64,000 nucleotides of DNA. It comes from Actinoallomurus purpureus. GTDB taxonomy: Bacteria; Actinomycetota; Actinomycetes; Streptosporangiales; Streptosporangiaceae. This document shows positions 43,170 to 52,386 of the stretch, piece by piece. The notes under the pieces are model-generated. The model was not told the origin of the DNA and did no database searches. It saw only the letters and a program-made list of their open reading frames with translations. The position numbers were made by a program, and so were the translations under genes. Each line of letters starts with the position of its first letter. Position 1 is the stretch's first letter. The stretch is from contig NZ_JAMXMY010000010.1 of assembly GCF_024055795.1 (NCBI RefSeq), forward strand, positions 248,001-312,000, written 5' to 3'.

Positions 43170-43985
43170 TCAGGGCAGGAAGACGGCGTACTCCGCGATC
43201 TCGGGCATGAGGTCGGGGTGCAGGTCGGAGGTCGCCGCGAGCTCCTCCGCCGAGGAGAAGCCACCGACGTGGTCGCGGACGCGGGCGATGTGCTCGGCGA
43301 GCTCCGGCGTGACGCCCGAGAACATCGTCAGCACCTGCGGCGGCACGTGGTTGACGTCGATCAGCCCGCCGTCGTCGTAGTGCCGGGGCAGGTCGGGACG
43401 GCCGATCCGCAGCTCGCGAGCCAGCACGACGTCGGTCGCGGCCTGCTCCCGGGCCTTGCGCCGCAGGTCACGCCGGAAGTTGGCGGCGGCGACGGCCTGC
43501 GCGTTGACATTGCCCGGCGGCGGTCCGGGGAGAGGACCGACCGGCCCCACGGGCCCCACCATCGGTCCCACGGGCCCCATCGGCGGAACGGGGCGGCCGT
43601 TGAACAACAGGACGCCGTACGGGTCGACCGCGATGGTCAGGCGCTTCTCGGTGCCGGTGATGGCGAGGATGACCCAGACGGGCAGCCACAGCCCGCACAG
43701 CAGGAGCGTGATGAGCAGGTGCAGGACATGGTTCACCTGGCCGCCGCTGACCATCACCGCCTGCGCGTCGAACTGCGCCTGTACACGCCAGCCGAGAGAC
43801 GCCTGACGCATGATCGCGTTGTTCAGGATGGCCTGGAGCTGTTCGGGCGGGAGCGGCTGCCGCACCGGCGGACCCGGCGGCCCTCCGGAGGGACCCGGCG
43901 GCAGCCCGAGCGGACCCGGTGGGCCTTGGGGCGGACCCGACGGACCGGATGGTGTTCCGGGCGGTCCGGGCGGAAACGCGTTCAT
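43170..43985 (-). CDS. Proline-rich membrane protein with helix-hairpin-helix domain
   Basis: 271 residues. N-terminus nearly all Pro/Gly (about 1-40), then a short helical domain, two membrane helices (HVLHLLITLLLCGLWLPVWVI), a second Pro/Gly/Val run (GPVGPMVGPVGPV), and a C-terminal ComEA-like HhH segment (IDVNHVPPQVLTMFSGVTPELAEHIA). HhH domains bind DNA backbones or mediate protein contact. Membrane-plus-HhH suggests envelope DNA handling, but this is speculation. Confidence 0.75.
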   Translation of the reverse strand: MNAFPPGPPGTPSGPSGPPQGPPGPLGLPPGPSGGPPGPPVRQPLPPEQLQAILNNAIMRQASLGWRVQAQFDAQAVMVSGGQVNHVLHLLITLLLCGLWLPVWVILAITGTEKRLTIAVDPYGVLLFNGRPVPPMGPVGPMVGPVGPVGPLPGPPPGNVNAQAVAAANFRRDLRRKAREQAATDVVLARELRIGRPDLPRHYDDGGLIDVNHVPPQVLTMFSGVTPELAEHIARVRDHVGGFSSAEELAATSDLHPDLMPEIAEYAVFLP

Positions 43986-44006
43986 ATCTCCCCCTGGATT
44001 ATGCGC

Positions 44007-45539
44007 TCATCGAACGGCGCGGTTCTCGTGCTCCCAGTACGGCTTGCGAAGGTCGCGTTTGAGCACCTTGCCGGTCGGGTTCCGCGGGATGGAGTCCGTC
44101 CACTCGACGGAGGTCGGGCACTTGAAGTGCGCCAGCCCGCTCCGGCAGAAGTCGATCAGCTCGCGTTCGCCGACCTCCCCGTCGCGGACGACGATGGCCT
44201 TGGGCGTCTCGCCCCACTTCTCGTCCGGCACACCGATGACGGCGCAGTCGGCCACGGCGGGATGACTCATCAGGACGTTCTCCACCTCGGCGGGGTAGAT
44301 GTTCTCCCCACCAGAAATGATCATGTCCTTGACGCGGTCGTGAATGTAGAGGTAGCCGTCCTCGTCGAGGTAGCCGGCGTCACCGGTGCGCAGCCAGCCG
44401 CCGGGGAGCATGGCGTCCCTGGTGGCCTGCTCCAGGGACCAGTAGCCCTTCATGTTCTGCGGAGAGCGGCAGACGATCTCGCCGACCCGCCCGGTCGGCA
44501 CCGGCTCACTGGTCGCCGGGTCGATGATCTTCAGCTCGGTGCCGGGGTTGGCGATGCCCGCGCTGCGCAGCCGGGTGCCGTCGGGCATGTGGTCGGCCGG
44601 GGGCAGGTGGCTGATGGCCCCGGTCGTCTCCGTCAGGCCGTACACCTGCATGAAGTCGCACGAGGGCAGCATCCCCATCGCGCCGCGCAGGACGTCCTCG
44701 CTGATCGGCGAGGCACCGTAGATGAGCAGGCGGAGGCTGGACAGATCCGCCTCCCCCACCTGCGGGAGTTGCTGCATGAGCAGCAGGAGGACCGGGACGA
44801 GGAAGACGTGGGTGACCTTGTGCGCCTCGACGGCCCTGGCGATCCTGACCGGATCGGGCTCCCGGACGATCACGCAGGGGATGCCGTCATAGATCGCGCA
44901 GACGGTGAGGATGCACCCGGCGATGTGGTACATCGGCATCGCGACCATCAGCGCGCTGTCCGGGCGGAGGTTCCAGATCTCCTGGCTCATCGGCACCGCG
45001 GTCAGGAAGTTCTCGTGGGTCAGCATGACCCCTTTGGGGCGGCCCGTGGTGCCCGAGGAGTACAGCTGGACGAACACCTCACCGGACTCGTCGCCGCGTT
45101 CGGCGTCTCCATCGGTCCACGTGTCGTAGTCGGTGTAGCGGTGATCGGTGCCGCCGACGACGATGAGGTGTTCGGTGTGTTCCAGGCGATCCGCGATGGC
45201 GTCCAGCATCGGCAGGAATTCATGCCCCACGACGAGCACCGGTGCCTTGGAATTGTCGACGATGTAGGCGATCTCGTCGGCGGACAACCGGTAATTGATC
45301 GGGACCTGCACGGCTCCGGCCCGCGCCGCCCCGAACAGAACCTCGGCATAGGCCAGGGAATTCTTGTCGAGCACGGCGACCCGGTCGCCCGGGCGTACGC
45401 CGGAGGCCCGGAGGGCCGTCGCGACCTGGTCCACCCGGCGGTCGAACTCCCCGTACGAGACGCGGACGCCTTCGTGGATCAGGGCGGTCGCGTCCGGCCG
45501 CTCGGCCGCCCGGTCCCGGAGGATGCCCGTCAGGTTCAT
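44007..45539 (-). CDS. Acyl-CoA synthetase (AMP-forming)
   Basis: 510 residues of the ANL superfamily: P-loop YSSGTTGRPKGVMLT (near 158), MYHIAGC, YGLTETTG, GWLRTGDAGYLDEDGYLYI, DRVKDMIISGGENIYP and the C-terminal Lys in NPTGKVLKR. Activates a carboxylic acid with ATP and loads it on CoA. Resembles the FadD13-type medium/long-chain ligases. The ATG is preceded by GGATGA. Follows the HhH gene by about 20 bases on the same strand. Confidence 0.94.
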   Translation of the reverse strand: MNLTGILRDRAAERPDATALIHEGVRVSYGEFDRRVDQVATALRASGVRPGDRVAVLDKNSLAYAEVLFGAARAGAVQVPINYRLSADEIAYIVDNSKAPVLVVGHEFLPMLDAIADRLEHTEHLIVVGGTDHRYTDYDTWTDGDAERGDESGEVFVQLYSSGTTGRPKGVMLTHENFLTAVPMSQEIWNLRPDSALMVAMPMYHIAGCILTVCAIYDGIPCVIVREPDPVRIARAVEAHKVTHVFLVPVLLLLMQQLPQVGEADLSSLRLLIYGASPISEDVLRGAMGMLPSCDFMQVYGLTETTGAISHLPPADHMPDGTRLRSAGIANPGTELKIIDPATSEPVPTGRVGEIVCRSPQNMKGYWSLEQATRDAMLPGGWLRTGDAGYLDEDGYLYIHDRVKDMIISGGENIYPAEVENVLMSHPAVADCAVIGVPDEKWGETPKAIVVRDGEVGERELIDFCRSGLAHFKCPTSVEWTDSIPRNPTGKVLKRDLRKPYWEHENRAVR

Positions 45540-45581
45540 GTCGGAATCATCCGTGCCATCCACAGGCCGGCACAAGGCCCG

Positions 45582-45752
45582 CTATCGGCTCTTCGCCATT
45601 CTGCTGATCACCGTCACGATGATGGCGCCCACGACCGCGAGAACACCGAGCCAGAGCAGGAACTTCAATGCGGCGATGAGCATTCCGAGGACCGTGAACA
45701 ACAGCCAGATCGCCAGCAGTATCCCGATGATGGTGAGAATCGTCCGCCCCAT
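45582..45752 (-). CDS. Small two-helix membrane protein
   Basis: 56 residues: GRTILTIIGILLAIWLLFTVLGMLIAALKFLLWLGVL and VVGAIIVTVISRM give two membrane helices, ending in a positively charged MAKSR. Many actinomycetes have such short hydrophobic proteins of unknown role. An ATG near the start of the hydrophobic part is chosen; the upstream frame is low-complexity and out of family. Confidence 0.7.
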   Translation of the reverse strand: MGRTILTIIGILLAIWLLFTVLGMLIAALKFLLWLGVLAVVGAIIVTVISRMAKSR

Positions 45753-45852
45753 GGGGTGAGCGTACGCGTTCGGGCCGCGATGACAGGGCATATCGGGCCG
45801 ATGCCGGTCACGATCTTCGTCGCGCCGCGCGCTGCCACCCGACGGGTGCGGC

Positions 45853-45995
45853 TGTGGACAACCGGTGGACAACTCGTGGAGAACACCGGGTCGTGAGCCG
45901 GCGGACCGATCGGGTGGGGCCTCTCATCCCTGGTCGGCGCGGCTCTTCTCCCGCCGTGTTTCCTGTGGACGGCGGAATCCACAACCTGTGGACAA
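45853..45995 (-). promoter_or_regulatory. DnaA-box cluster in a 385-base intergenic region
   Basis: Two exact TTGTCCACA boxes on the minus strand (45853-45861, 45987-45995), a one-mismatch box at 45864-45872, and looser copies near 45873, 45964 and 45975. The region between the small membrane protein and the lipoprotein gene holds no supported gene. TTGTCCACA is the actinomycete-preferred DnaA box; clustering suggests DnaA binding. Confidence 0.7.
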
Positions 45996-46137
45996 CTCGC
46001 CTCGATGAGTCCGTTGGTCCGCTCGCGAGTCATCGGGCCGCCTCCTGTCCGGAGGTGGCGGCCCGACGCGTCAGGGAGCCTGTACGGCGGAGGTCGCCGG
46101 CCTGGCGGGTGACGGCGAGTCGGTCACCGCGAAGCGA

Positions 46138-46677
46138 TCAGCAGGACTTGCCCCACACCTTGGCGAGAGCGCTCGGCACCTTGCTGCAGACGTCGCCTCC
46201 GGTGTCGCCCTCGTAACCCCAGTCGGTTCCGTTCGGGCTCTTCCATACGTGGGGGCCGTCCTGCTTGGACGCCGGGTCGTCCTTGAACGAGATCTCACCG
46301 ATGGCGTAATAGACGCCACCGACCTTTCCGTAGTGCGTTTCCGTCGGGCCGACGAGGTTGGCCTGCTTCTCCTTCCGGTGTGTTTCCATCGCCTTCGTGA
46401 GGAAGGCGTCGCGCAGCGCCGAGCGGACCGACGCCGTCATCGGCAATACGGTCGCTCCCTTGCCGGATGACTGGCTCTTTCCGCCGGTGGATTTCCCGCC
46501 GGACTTCCCGCTCGATTTCGACGGGGTTCCGGCGCCGGCGGAGCCGGAGGCGGAAACGCTCGCGCTCGGCTGCGCGTCAGCATTTTCCTTGGACTTGGAA
46601 CCGCATCCGGTGACGACCAGAGCGGACAGGCTGATGGCGGCGGTGAACCCCATGGCCTTGGACATCGTTTTTGTCAT
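46138..46677 (-). CDS. Predicted lipoprotein
   Basis: 179 residues: signal peptide and lipobox LVVTGC (Cys near 25), a Ser/Gly/Lys-rich spacer of about 50 residues, then a compact domain (VRSALRDAFLTKAMETHRKEK, HVWKSPNGTDWGYEG) with a closing CSKVPSALAKVWGKSC, whose two Cys may pair. No recognised family; similar short lipoproteins are common in Thermomonosporaceae-like genomes. Anchored on the outer face of the membrane. Confidence 0.75.
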   Translation of the reverse strand: MTKTMSKAMGFTAAISLSALVVTGCGSKSKENADAQPSASVSASGSAGAGTPSKSSGKSGGKSTGGKSQSSGKGATVLPMTASVRSALRDAFLTKAMETHRKEKQANLVGPTETHYGKVGGVYYAIGEISFKDDPASKQDGPHVWKSPNGTDWGYEGDTGGDVCSKVPSALAKVWGKSC

Positions 46678-46745
46678 GCATCGGTAGATGCGCCAAGATC
46701 ACGGTTGGTTTGGAGTGATCGATAACGAAATGATCGCGGGCGCGG

Positions 46746-47147
46746 TCAGGACCCCGGGGTCCGGTCGACGGCGTCCTGGATGGCGCGGAAGGTCGGGCAC
46801 GGCCAGCGCCACATGCAGGCCCGGCACCGGCACAGGGGGTTGTCGGTGTCGCTGGTGAGGCCGCCGGCGTCGCGCGGCTGGTGCAGGTCGATGAGGCGCA
46901 GCGTCATCTCACAGAAGGCGATGACGTCGTCACGGGCGGAGGCGAGGAATACGATGTCCTCTCGGGCCAGCCGGGCCTTTATCGGAACGAATCCCTCGCG
47001 ATTGACCAGGCGCGAAACGTACTGCGTCATTGACCGCCATGAACTGGATTTCTCGGACCTGGCGCGAATCGTCTCCAGGCGCTCACGGACACGGTCGTGT
47101 CCGAAATTGCCGAACATGTCGGAGGTCATCGAGCGTCGTGTCACCAT
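46746..47147 (-). CDS. Hypothetical protein with C-terminal Cys cluster
   Basis: 133 residues, unknown function. Helical N-terminal part (HDRVRERLETIRARSEK), a central REDIVFLASARDDVIAFCEMTLRLIDLH, then a C-terminal PLCRCRACMWRWPCPT motif with four Cys and a final RAIQDAV. The Cys cluster may bind zinc. Start uncertain: ATG codons occur at four nearby places (47162, 47147, 47129, 47117), with GAGAAG before the one used. Confidence 0.6.
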   Translation of the reverse strand: MVTRRSMTSDMFGNFGHDRVRERLETIRARSEKSSSWRSMTQYVSRLVNREGFVPIKARLAREDIVFLASARDDVIAFCEMTLRLIDLHQPRDAGGLTSDTDNPLCRCRACMWRWPCPTFRAIQDAVDRTPGS

Positions 47148-47369
47148 CACAGCTTCTCGCATGGCGACGCGCCGGTGGACGGATTCGCGGACTTCCACGG
47201 CGATAATTGAGAAGATCTCCCTGTCGCCGCGCCGTGGCCGGAATTGGCGGACATTTCCGTCGTAAGGTGCAGAAGTCACGGGCACCTTGGCAAAGCGCGA
47301 GCCACAGCCCGGCAACGGCCGGTCCCTAATCCCGCTCGGCTCTGGTTCGCCCGCTCGGAGAGCGCTAGT

Positions 47370-47714
47370 GTGCGGCACGTGGAGCTAAAGGTCTCGACCG
47401 CATCTCAGGGGGGTCACGCCGTCGTATCCGTCTACGGCGAGGTCGATCTCTATACGGCACCCAGATTGCAAGCCGAGCTGGCCTCGCTCGTACGCGACGG
47501 AACCGGCCGGGTCGTGGTGGACCTGAGCGGGGTCGAGTTCTGCGACTCGACCGGGATGAACGTCCTGCTCTCGGCCATGAAACGACTCCGTGAACACGGC
47601 GGCTCGCTCGAGCTGGCGTCACCACGTCCGGCGGTCCGCCGCATCCTTCAGGTCACGGGTCTCGACACGGTGTTCTCCGTGCACGATGCCCTACCGGCCC
47701 TCGAAGGCACCTGA
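47370..47714 (+). CDS. STAS-domain anti-sigma factor antagonist
   Basis: 114 residues: SVYGEVDLYTAPRLQAEL, VVVDLSGVEFCDSTGMNVLL with the phosphorylatable Ser in DST, and the RPAVRRILQVTGLD helix. Such proteins bind SpoIIAB/RsbW-type ATPases and release sigma factors. GGAG lies nine bases before the GTG. A potential partner ATPase is encoded 8 kb away. Transcribed in the same direction as the mannosyltransferase genes. Confidence 0.9.
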   Translation: MRHVELKVSTASQGGHAVVSVYGEVDLYTAPRLQAELASLVRDGTGRVVVDLSGVEFCDSTGMNVLLSAMKRLREHGGSLELASPRPAVRRILQVTGLDTVFSVHDALPALEGT

Positions 47715-47734
47715 CCGCCACTACCATCGCCTTC

Positions 47735-48463
47735 ATGCAGGCGGATACGGCCGTCATCATCGCGGCCAAGGATGAGCAGGACCGGATCGCCGCGACGGTG
47801 GAGGCGGCGGCGTCGCTGCCCGGCGTCGACCTCGTCGTCGTCGTGGACGACGGGTCCACCGACGCGACGGGACGGCTGGCCGAGGGCGCGGGCGCGAAGG
47901 TCGTACGACACTCGCGCAACCGCGGCAAGGGCGCCGCGATGGAGACGGGTGCCGCCGCGGTGCGGCTGCTGGACGGCGACGTCCCCCGCCACCTGCTGTT
48001 CCTCGACGCCGACCTGGCCGAGACGGCCCGGCAGGCGGGGCCGCTGATCGAGCCGGTCCGGACGGGTGCCGCCGCCATGACCATCGCCGTGTTCTCCGAG
48101 CGGGTGAAGCTCGGCGGCCACGGCTTCGTCGTCCGGCTGTCCCGCGAGGGCGTCCAGCGCCTGACCGGCTGGGCCCCCACGCAGCCGCTGAACGGCCAGC
48201 GCTGCCTCACGCGCGAGGCGTTCGAGGCGGCCCTGCCGCTCGCCCCCGGCTTCGGGGTCGAGACCGGCCTCACGATCGACCTGCTGCGCCAGGGCTTCAA
48301 GGTGACCGAGGTCGAGGTCCCTCTCGCCCACCGCGCCACCGGCACCGACTGGCGGGCCCAGGTGCACCGTGCCCGGCAGTTCCGCGACGTCGGGCGGGCG
48401 CTCGCGGCCCGGGAGCCCGCCGTGGCCCGCAGGCTGGCCCGGCTGCGCCGTGCCACGCGCTGA
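47735..48463 (+). CDS. Family 2 glycosyltransferase (polyprenol-phosphate sugar synthase-like)
   Basis: 242 residues, single GT-A domain: VIIAAKDEQDRI, VVVDDGSTDAT, RNRGKGAAM, FLDADLAE and PLNGQRCLTREAFE. No membrane helices. Similar to dolichyl/polyprenyl phosphate mannose or glucosyl-3-phosphoglycerate synthase-type enzymes; placed next to an MptB-like transferase that uses polyprenyl-phosphate mannose, so it may supply that donor. Overlaps the next gene by 14 bases. Confidence 0.85.
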   Translation: MQADTAVIIAAKDEQDRIAATVEAAASLPGVDLVVVVDDGSTDATGRLAEGAGAKVVRHSRNRGKGAAMETGAAAVRLLDGDVPRHLLFLDADLAETARQAGPLIEPVRTGAAAMTIAVFSERVKLGGHGFVVRLSREGVQRLTGWAPTQPLNGQRCLTREAFEAALPLAPGFGVETGLTIDLLRQGFKVTEVEVPLAHRATGTDWRAQVHRARQFRDVGRALAAREPAVARRLARLRRATR

Positions 48464-50051
48464 TCGACTGGGCTTCGCGGGGCTGTCCGCCGCCGCGCTC
48501 GGCCTGGCCTGCTTCCTGACCGTCGCCCTGCTCGGCCCCTCGGTGATGGAGCCCGCCCTGCCCGGAGCCCCCGGCCAGCCTCCCTTCTCCCTCGTCGCGC
48601 ACCCCTCACCACACCTCGTCATCGCGCTCACCGCCGCCGGCGTCGGGCTCTCCGCGCTCGGTCTCGGCCTGTGCCTGTACGCGTCCCGGCGCGGTTGGTG
48701 GATCCGGCCGCGGATCCTCCTGATCGCGGGTGCCGTCGCGGCGGTCGCGTTCATGTTCATGCCGCCCATCGGCTCGGCGGATCACCTCAACTACGCCGCG
48801 TACGGCCGGATGGCGGTCACCGGTAACGACCCGTACGCCACCGCGGCCCGCGACCTGCCCGCCGACCCGGTGATCGGCGCGGTGCAGGACTGGCGGGCCG
48901 CCCCCACGCTCTATGGCCCGATCGCCACGGCGCAGCAGACCTTCGCGTCGTTGATCGGAGGGCGTTCGGTCCGGCTCACCGTCTTCGCGATGTCGGTGAC
49001 CGAGGTGATGGCCTTCCTGATCGTCGGCCTGCTGCTGTCCCACGCGGCGCGCGGCGACCGGGACCGCCGGCTGCGCGCCGCGCTGCTGTGGTCGGCCAAC
49101 CCGCTGATGCTCTACGCGATGGTCGGCGGGGCGCACAACGACGTCCTCGCGCTCGCGTTCGCCGTGGCCGGGCTCGTGGTGTTCGCGCTGCCCGACCCGC
49201 CGTGGTCGCGCCAGGCGGACGCCCGCACGCTCGGCCGCTGCGTCGTCGCCGGAATCCTCATCGGGGCCGGCGCCGCAGTGAAGATCAACGTGGCGATCGT
49301 CGGAGCCGGACCGGCCTGGATCCTGCTGCGCGACTGGTGGGAGGCCCGCCGGACGGCCGGACCCGCGCGGCCGGCGGCCCGGACCGGCGCCGGCCCGGCG
49401 GCCGTGCGACTGGCGGCGCTGGTCGCCTCGGCCGCGCTCGTCACCGGCCTGGCGTATCTCATGGCCGGACCGCACTCGTTCGACCAGCTGGGCCGCGCGT
49501 CACGGGCGGTCGCCCTGGCCACGCCCTGGCACCTGTTCGCCGGGGCCGGGGGCGGGCTCCTCCTGACGATGCCGCGCTCGGCCGTCCAGCGCGCGGCCGT
49601 CGCCCTGACCGTCGTCCTGGCCGTCCTGCTGCTGCGCGCCGCCCCCCGGCCGCGCGTGCGCGACATCGGCGTGATCGGCGACCCGGACGGCGAGGACGCG
49701 CTCCGGATCACTGCGGTGGTGGCGATCGCCTGGCTGTTCGCCGCGCCGTACGCCCTGCCCTGGTACGACGGCCTCGGCTGGGCGATGCTCGCGATGGTGC
49801 CGTGGTCACGGATCGACGGTCTGCTCCTCGCCCGTACGAGCGTGCTGGCCCTCGCCTACCTGCCGGCCCGCGATCCGCGTCTCGCCGGACTCCCACACTC
49901 GCTCGACTGGCTGGTCACCGGTGTGCGGTCGCAGGTCACCCCTTGTGTGCTGACGGCTCTTCTGATCGCTCTGGTCGCGGTGGCCGTTCGCTCGCGCCGA
50001 GTTCCAGCGCCCGTACACTCGCCGCGAGCGCAAGCGGGACCGCGATCGTGA
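48450..50051 (+). CDS. Alpha-(1->6)-mannosyltransferase, MptB-like
   Basis: 533 residues with about 12-13 membrane helices. The first outer loop has SADHLNYAAYGRMAVTGNDPY, like the Asp-containing loop of MptA/MptB (GT-C), followed by PTLYGPIATA and a later SANPLMLYAMVGGAHND. Adds mannose from polyprenyl phosphate to lipomannan-type glycolipids. The GTG start overlaps GT2 by 14 bases; the tail overlaps the convergent phosphatase-like gene by 116 bases. Confidence 0.9.
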   Translation: MPRADRLGFAGLSAAALGLACFLTVALLGPSVMEPALPGAPGQPPFSLVAHPSPHLVIALTAAGVGLSALGLGLCLYASRRGWWIRPRILLIAGAVAAVAFMFMPPIGSADHLNYAAYGRMAVTGNDPYATAARDLPADPVIGAVQDWRAAPTLYGPIATAQQTFASLIGGRSVRLTVFAMSVTEVMAFLIVGLLLSHAARGDRDRRLRAALLWSANPLMLYAMVGGAHNDVLALAFAVAGLVVFALPDPPWSRQADARTLGRCVVAGILIGAGAAVKINVAIVGAGPAWILLRDWWEARRTAGPARPAARTGAGPAAVRLAALVASAALVTGLAYLMAGPHSFDQLGRASRAVALATPWHLFAGAGGGLLLTMPRSAVQRAAVALTVVLAVLLLRAAPRPRVRDIGVIGDPDGEDALRITAVVAIAWLFAAPYALPWYDGLGWAMLAMVPWSRIDGLLLARTSVLALAYLPARDPRLAGLPHSLDWLVTGVRSQVTPCVLTALLIALVAVAVRSRRVPAPVHSPRAQAGPRS

Positions 50052-52224
50052 ACGCCATGGCGGGGATCGCAACGCCGGAGTCGTTGACGAGCATGCCGAC
50101 CACCGACGTGACGAGCACGGAGGCGAGCGTGGCCCGCAGCGCGGGGGCGCGCTCGTAGGCCATGTGCAGCGCGGCGGCGCGCCAGGCCAGCGGCCGGAGC
50201 AGGGCGAAGAACAGGAAGCCGATGGCGGCCACGGCGATCACCGACAGCTTCCAGTTGCCGAACGTGCCGATCATGCCGCGGAACTTCCGGAAGATCACCG
50301 TGCCGGCGTCCCCGCTCGTCAGGCTGTTCCAGAACTCCCCGATGTGGGTGGGGTTCGCCCGGAGCGAGTCGAGGAAGGAGACGCCCAGGATGAGCACGGC
50401 GCCGGCGGCCAGCACCGCGATCACCCGCGTGGGCCGGGCCCGGCGTCCGCTCAGCATGAACGCGAACACCGCGAACCCCGGGAACGTCGCGATCAGGCCG
50501 CCGAAGTCGGCCCCCCACATCGGCGCGCCGTCGACGACCAGCGCGGCCAGTCCCGCGCCGACGACCAAGGCGACGGGGGCGAGGCGGCGGTCGCCCCGGC
50601 GGGCGATCAACCGGCCCGCCAGCGCACCGGCCGCGATGATCACCCCGGTGATCCACAGGGCCCACGTCGTGTTGCCGAAACCGTAGAACCGGCCGGCGAC
50701 GACCGGGGTGTAGCCGAGCACGCTGCAGGTCTGCAGGTGGTTCCCGGTCATCACGTCCAGCGCCAGGAACAGCGCGGTGGCCCCGGCGACGACCGCGCCC
50801 GGCCCGGTCACGGACCGGCGCCACGGCCCGGCCGCCGCGGCGGCCGTGATCACCGCGACGCCGAGGAGGATCAGCACGGTCAGCATCAGCGCCGGCTGCC
50901 CGCTCGCCCACCACGGGACGGCGTTCGCCAGGAACGACGCCACGGGCAGCGCCCCCGCGGCCAGCGCCACCACCTTCGTGGCCGCCAGCAGCCGGTGCGC
51001 CTTGCGGCGCAGCGCGACCGTCGCGAAGGCGTACAGCGCGATCTGCACCGCGATCAGCGCCAGGTAGAAGGGGAAGACGAAACGGCCGTACGCCTGCGCG
51101 GCGGCGTCCCTGTCCTTCAGCGCGCGTACGACGCGGGACACGGACGCCGACTTCCGCCCGTCCAGGCGCCACGGCGAGCCCACCGCGTCCTTCGGCTGGG
51201 CGACGCCGAGGGTGTGCAGGATCGTCGACGTCACGTCGGTGAGCGTCACCAGGCCGCCCGTACGCGTGGAGTTCGCCGTCAGGTAGCGGGGGCCGTACCC
51301 CGGGCCGGTGGCCATGGCGACGTGCAGGCGTGAGGTGTGCGTGTTGTCGGACAGCCCGGCCAGCAGCACGGTCGTGCCGGCGGGCGCCGACCGGAGGATC
51401 CGGCCGACCTGCGCGTCGGCGGCCGAGGCCGCCGCGGCGCGGTCCTTCGAGGTGACCCGGACCTGCCGGCCGTCCACGTCCACCCCGGCGTTGACGGAGG
51501 CCCGTACGACGTCGTCGACGTCGACCACCGTGAGCGCGCAGCGCGACCACGCGTCGGCCGGCGCCTTGTCGACCGAGGGGGCGTAGCCGTCCACGCGACC
51601 GGTGCCGTCCGCCACGCCGACCGCCGCGCCCGGACCGATCGCCATCGTGCAGCCCCCGGCGCGGTGCACCGCGTCACCGAGGAGGCCCAGCTTCGAGCCG
51701 TACTTATTGTGCGCGTTGTCCTCGCGCAGGCCGGGGAAGCCCGGGACCGTGGTGGTGCCGGTCGTCGGCGCGGGCGGCAGGCCACAGCCGCCATTGCGCA
51801 ACTGTGCCCGCTGGCCGGCCGAGATCGTCAGCCAGCCGTCGATCGGGCAGGTGTGCCCGGCCACCGTCTTCACCGACAGCGAGCCGACTGCGGCCTGGCC
51901 GGTCAGGTTCCAGAGGTTCGGGGTGCCGGTCCGGCGGATGTCGTCCCAGCGCAGCCCCGGTACCCCGATCAGCAGCACCCGTCCCCGCGTCTTCGAGCCC
52001 GTGCCCGCAGTCGGCGTGCCCGCGGTGGGGGCCGAGGTGGGGGAGGCCGCACCCGAGGCCGACGTCAGGGGGGCGGCGATCGCGGTGCCCGGTGCGGGCT
52101 CCGCCGTCTGCGGCGCGGCGGTCGCGGTGGCCGGCAGCAGGCCCAGCAACGCGGCCGTGAACCCCACCAGCGCGGCGGCCCCGGCGCTCAAACGGTGACG
52201 TTCCGCCTTTCGTGGCCGTGCCAC
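49936..52224 (-). CDS. Large membrane protein with alkaline-phosphatase-like outer domain
   Basis: 762 residues: signal/anchor helix, Ala/Thr/Pro spacer, an extracytoplasmic domain (about 75-370) beginning GRVLLIGVPGLRWDDI and including TPNLWNL and TSTILHTLGV, the pattern of the alkaline phosphatase/sulfatase superfamily with several metal-ligand residues missing, then about 10 membrane helices. GTG with GGAGG five bases upstream fixes the start. Probably acts on or flips a surface polymer or lipid; divergent from the GT87 gene. Confidence 0.75.
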   Translation of the reverse strand: MARPRKAERHRLSAGAAALVGFTAALLGLLPATATAAPQTAEPAPGTAIAAPLTSASGAASPTSAPTAGTPTAGTGSKTRGRVLLIGVPGLRWDDIRRTGTPNLWNLTGQAAVGSLSVKTVAGHTCPIDGWLTISAGQRAQLRNGGCGLPPAPTTGTTTVPGFPGLREDNAHNKYGSKLGLLGDAVHRAGGCTMAIGPGAAVGVADGTGRVDGYAPSVDKAPADAWSRCALTVVDVDDVVRASVNAGVDVDGRQVRVTSKDRAAAASAADAQVGRILRSAPAGTTVLLAGLSDNTHTSRLHVAMATGPGYGPRYLTANSTRTGGLVTLTDVTSTILHTLGVAQPKDAVGSPWRLDGRKSASVSRVVRALKDRDAAAQAYGRFVFPFYLALIAVQIALYAFATVALRRKAHRLLAATKVVALAAGALPVASFLANAVPWWASGQPALMLTVLILLGVAVITAAAAAGPWRRSVTGPGAVVAGATALFLALDVMTGNHLQTCSVLGYTPVVAGRFYGFGNTTWALWITGVIIAAGALAGRLIARRGDRRLAPVALVVGAGLAALVVDGAPMWGADFGGLIATFPGFAVFAFMLSGRRARPTRVIAVLAAGAVLILGVSFLDSLRANPTHIGEFWNSLTSGDAGTVIFRKFRGMIGTFGNWKLSVIAVAAIGFLFFALLRPLAWRAAALHMAYERAPALRATLASVLVTSVVGMLVNDSGVAIPAMAFTIAVPLALAASVRALELGASERPPRPERSEEPSAHKG

Positions 52225-52386
52225 GATCACCTCCGGAATCTTGGGACGACCCCAGGCTAATGCCGCGTCCGTCATGCTCGCCGGTGTACTCGCGTTTGCG
52301 GATCTTGGGTTCGTGGCCGGTGTGCGCCACCCTCACCGGCCTCGTCCGGTTCCATGGCACCCCCCGACGTGGGACAGGATGGACCC

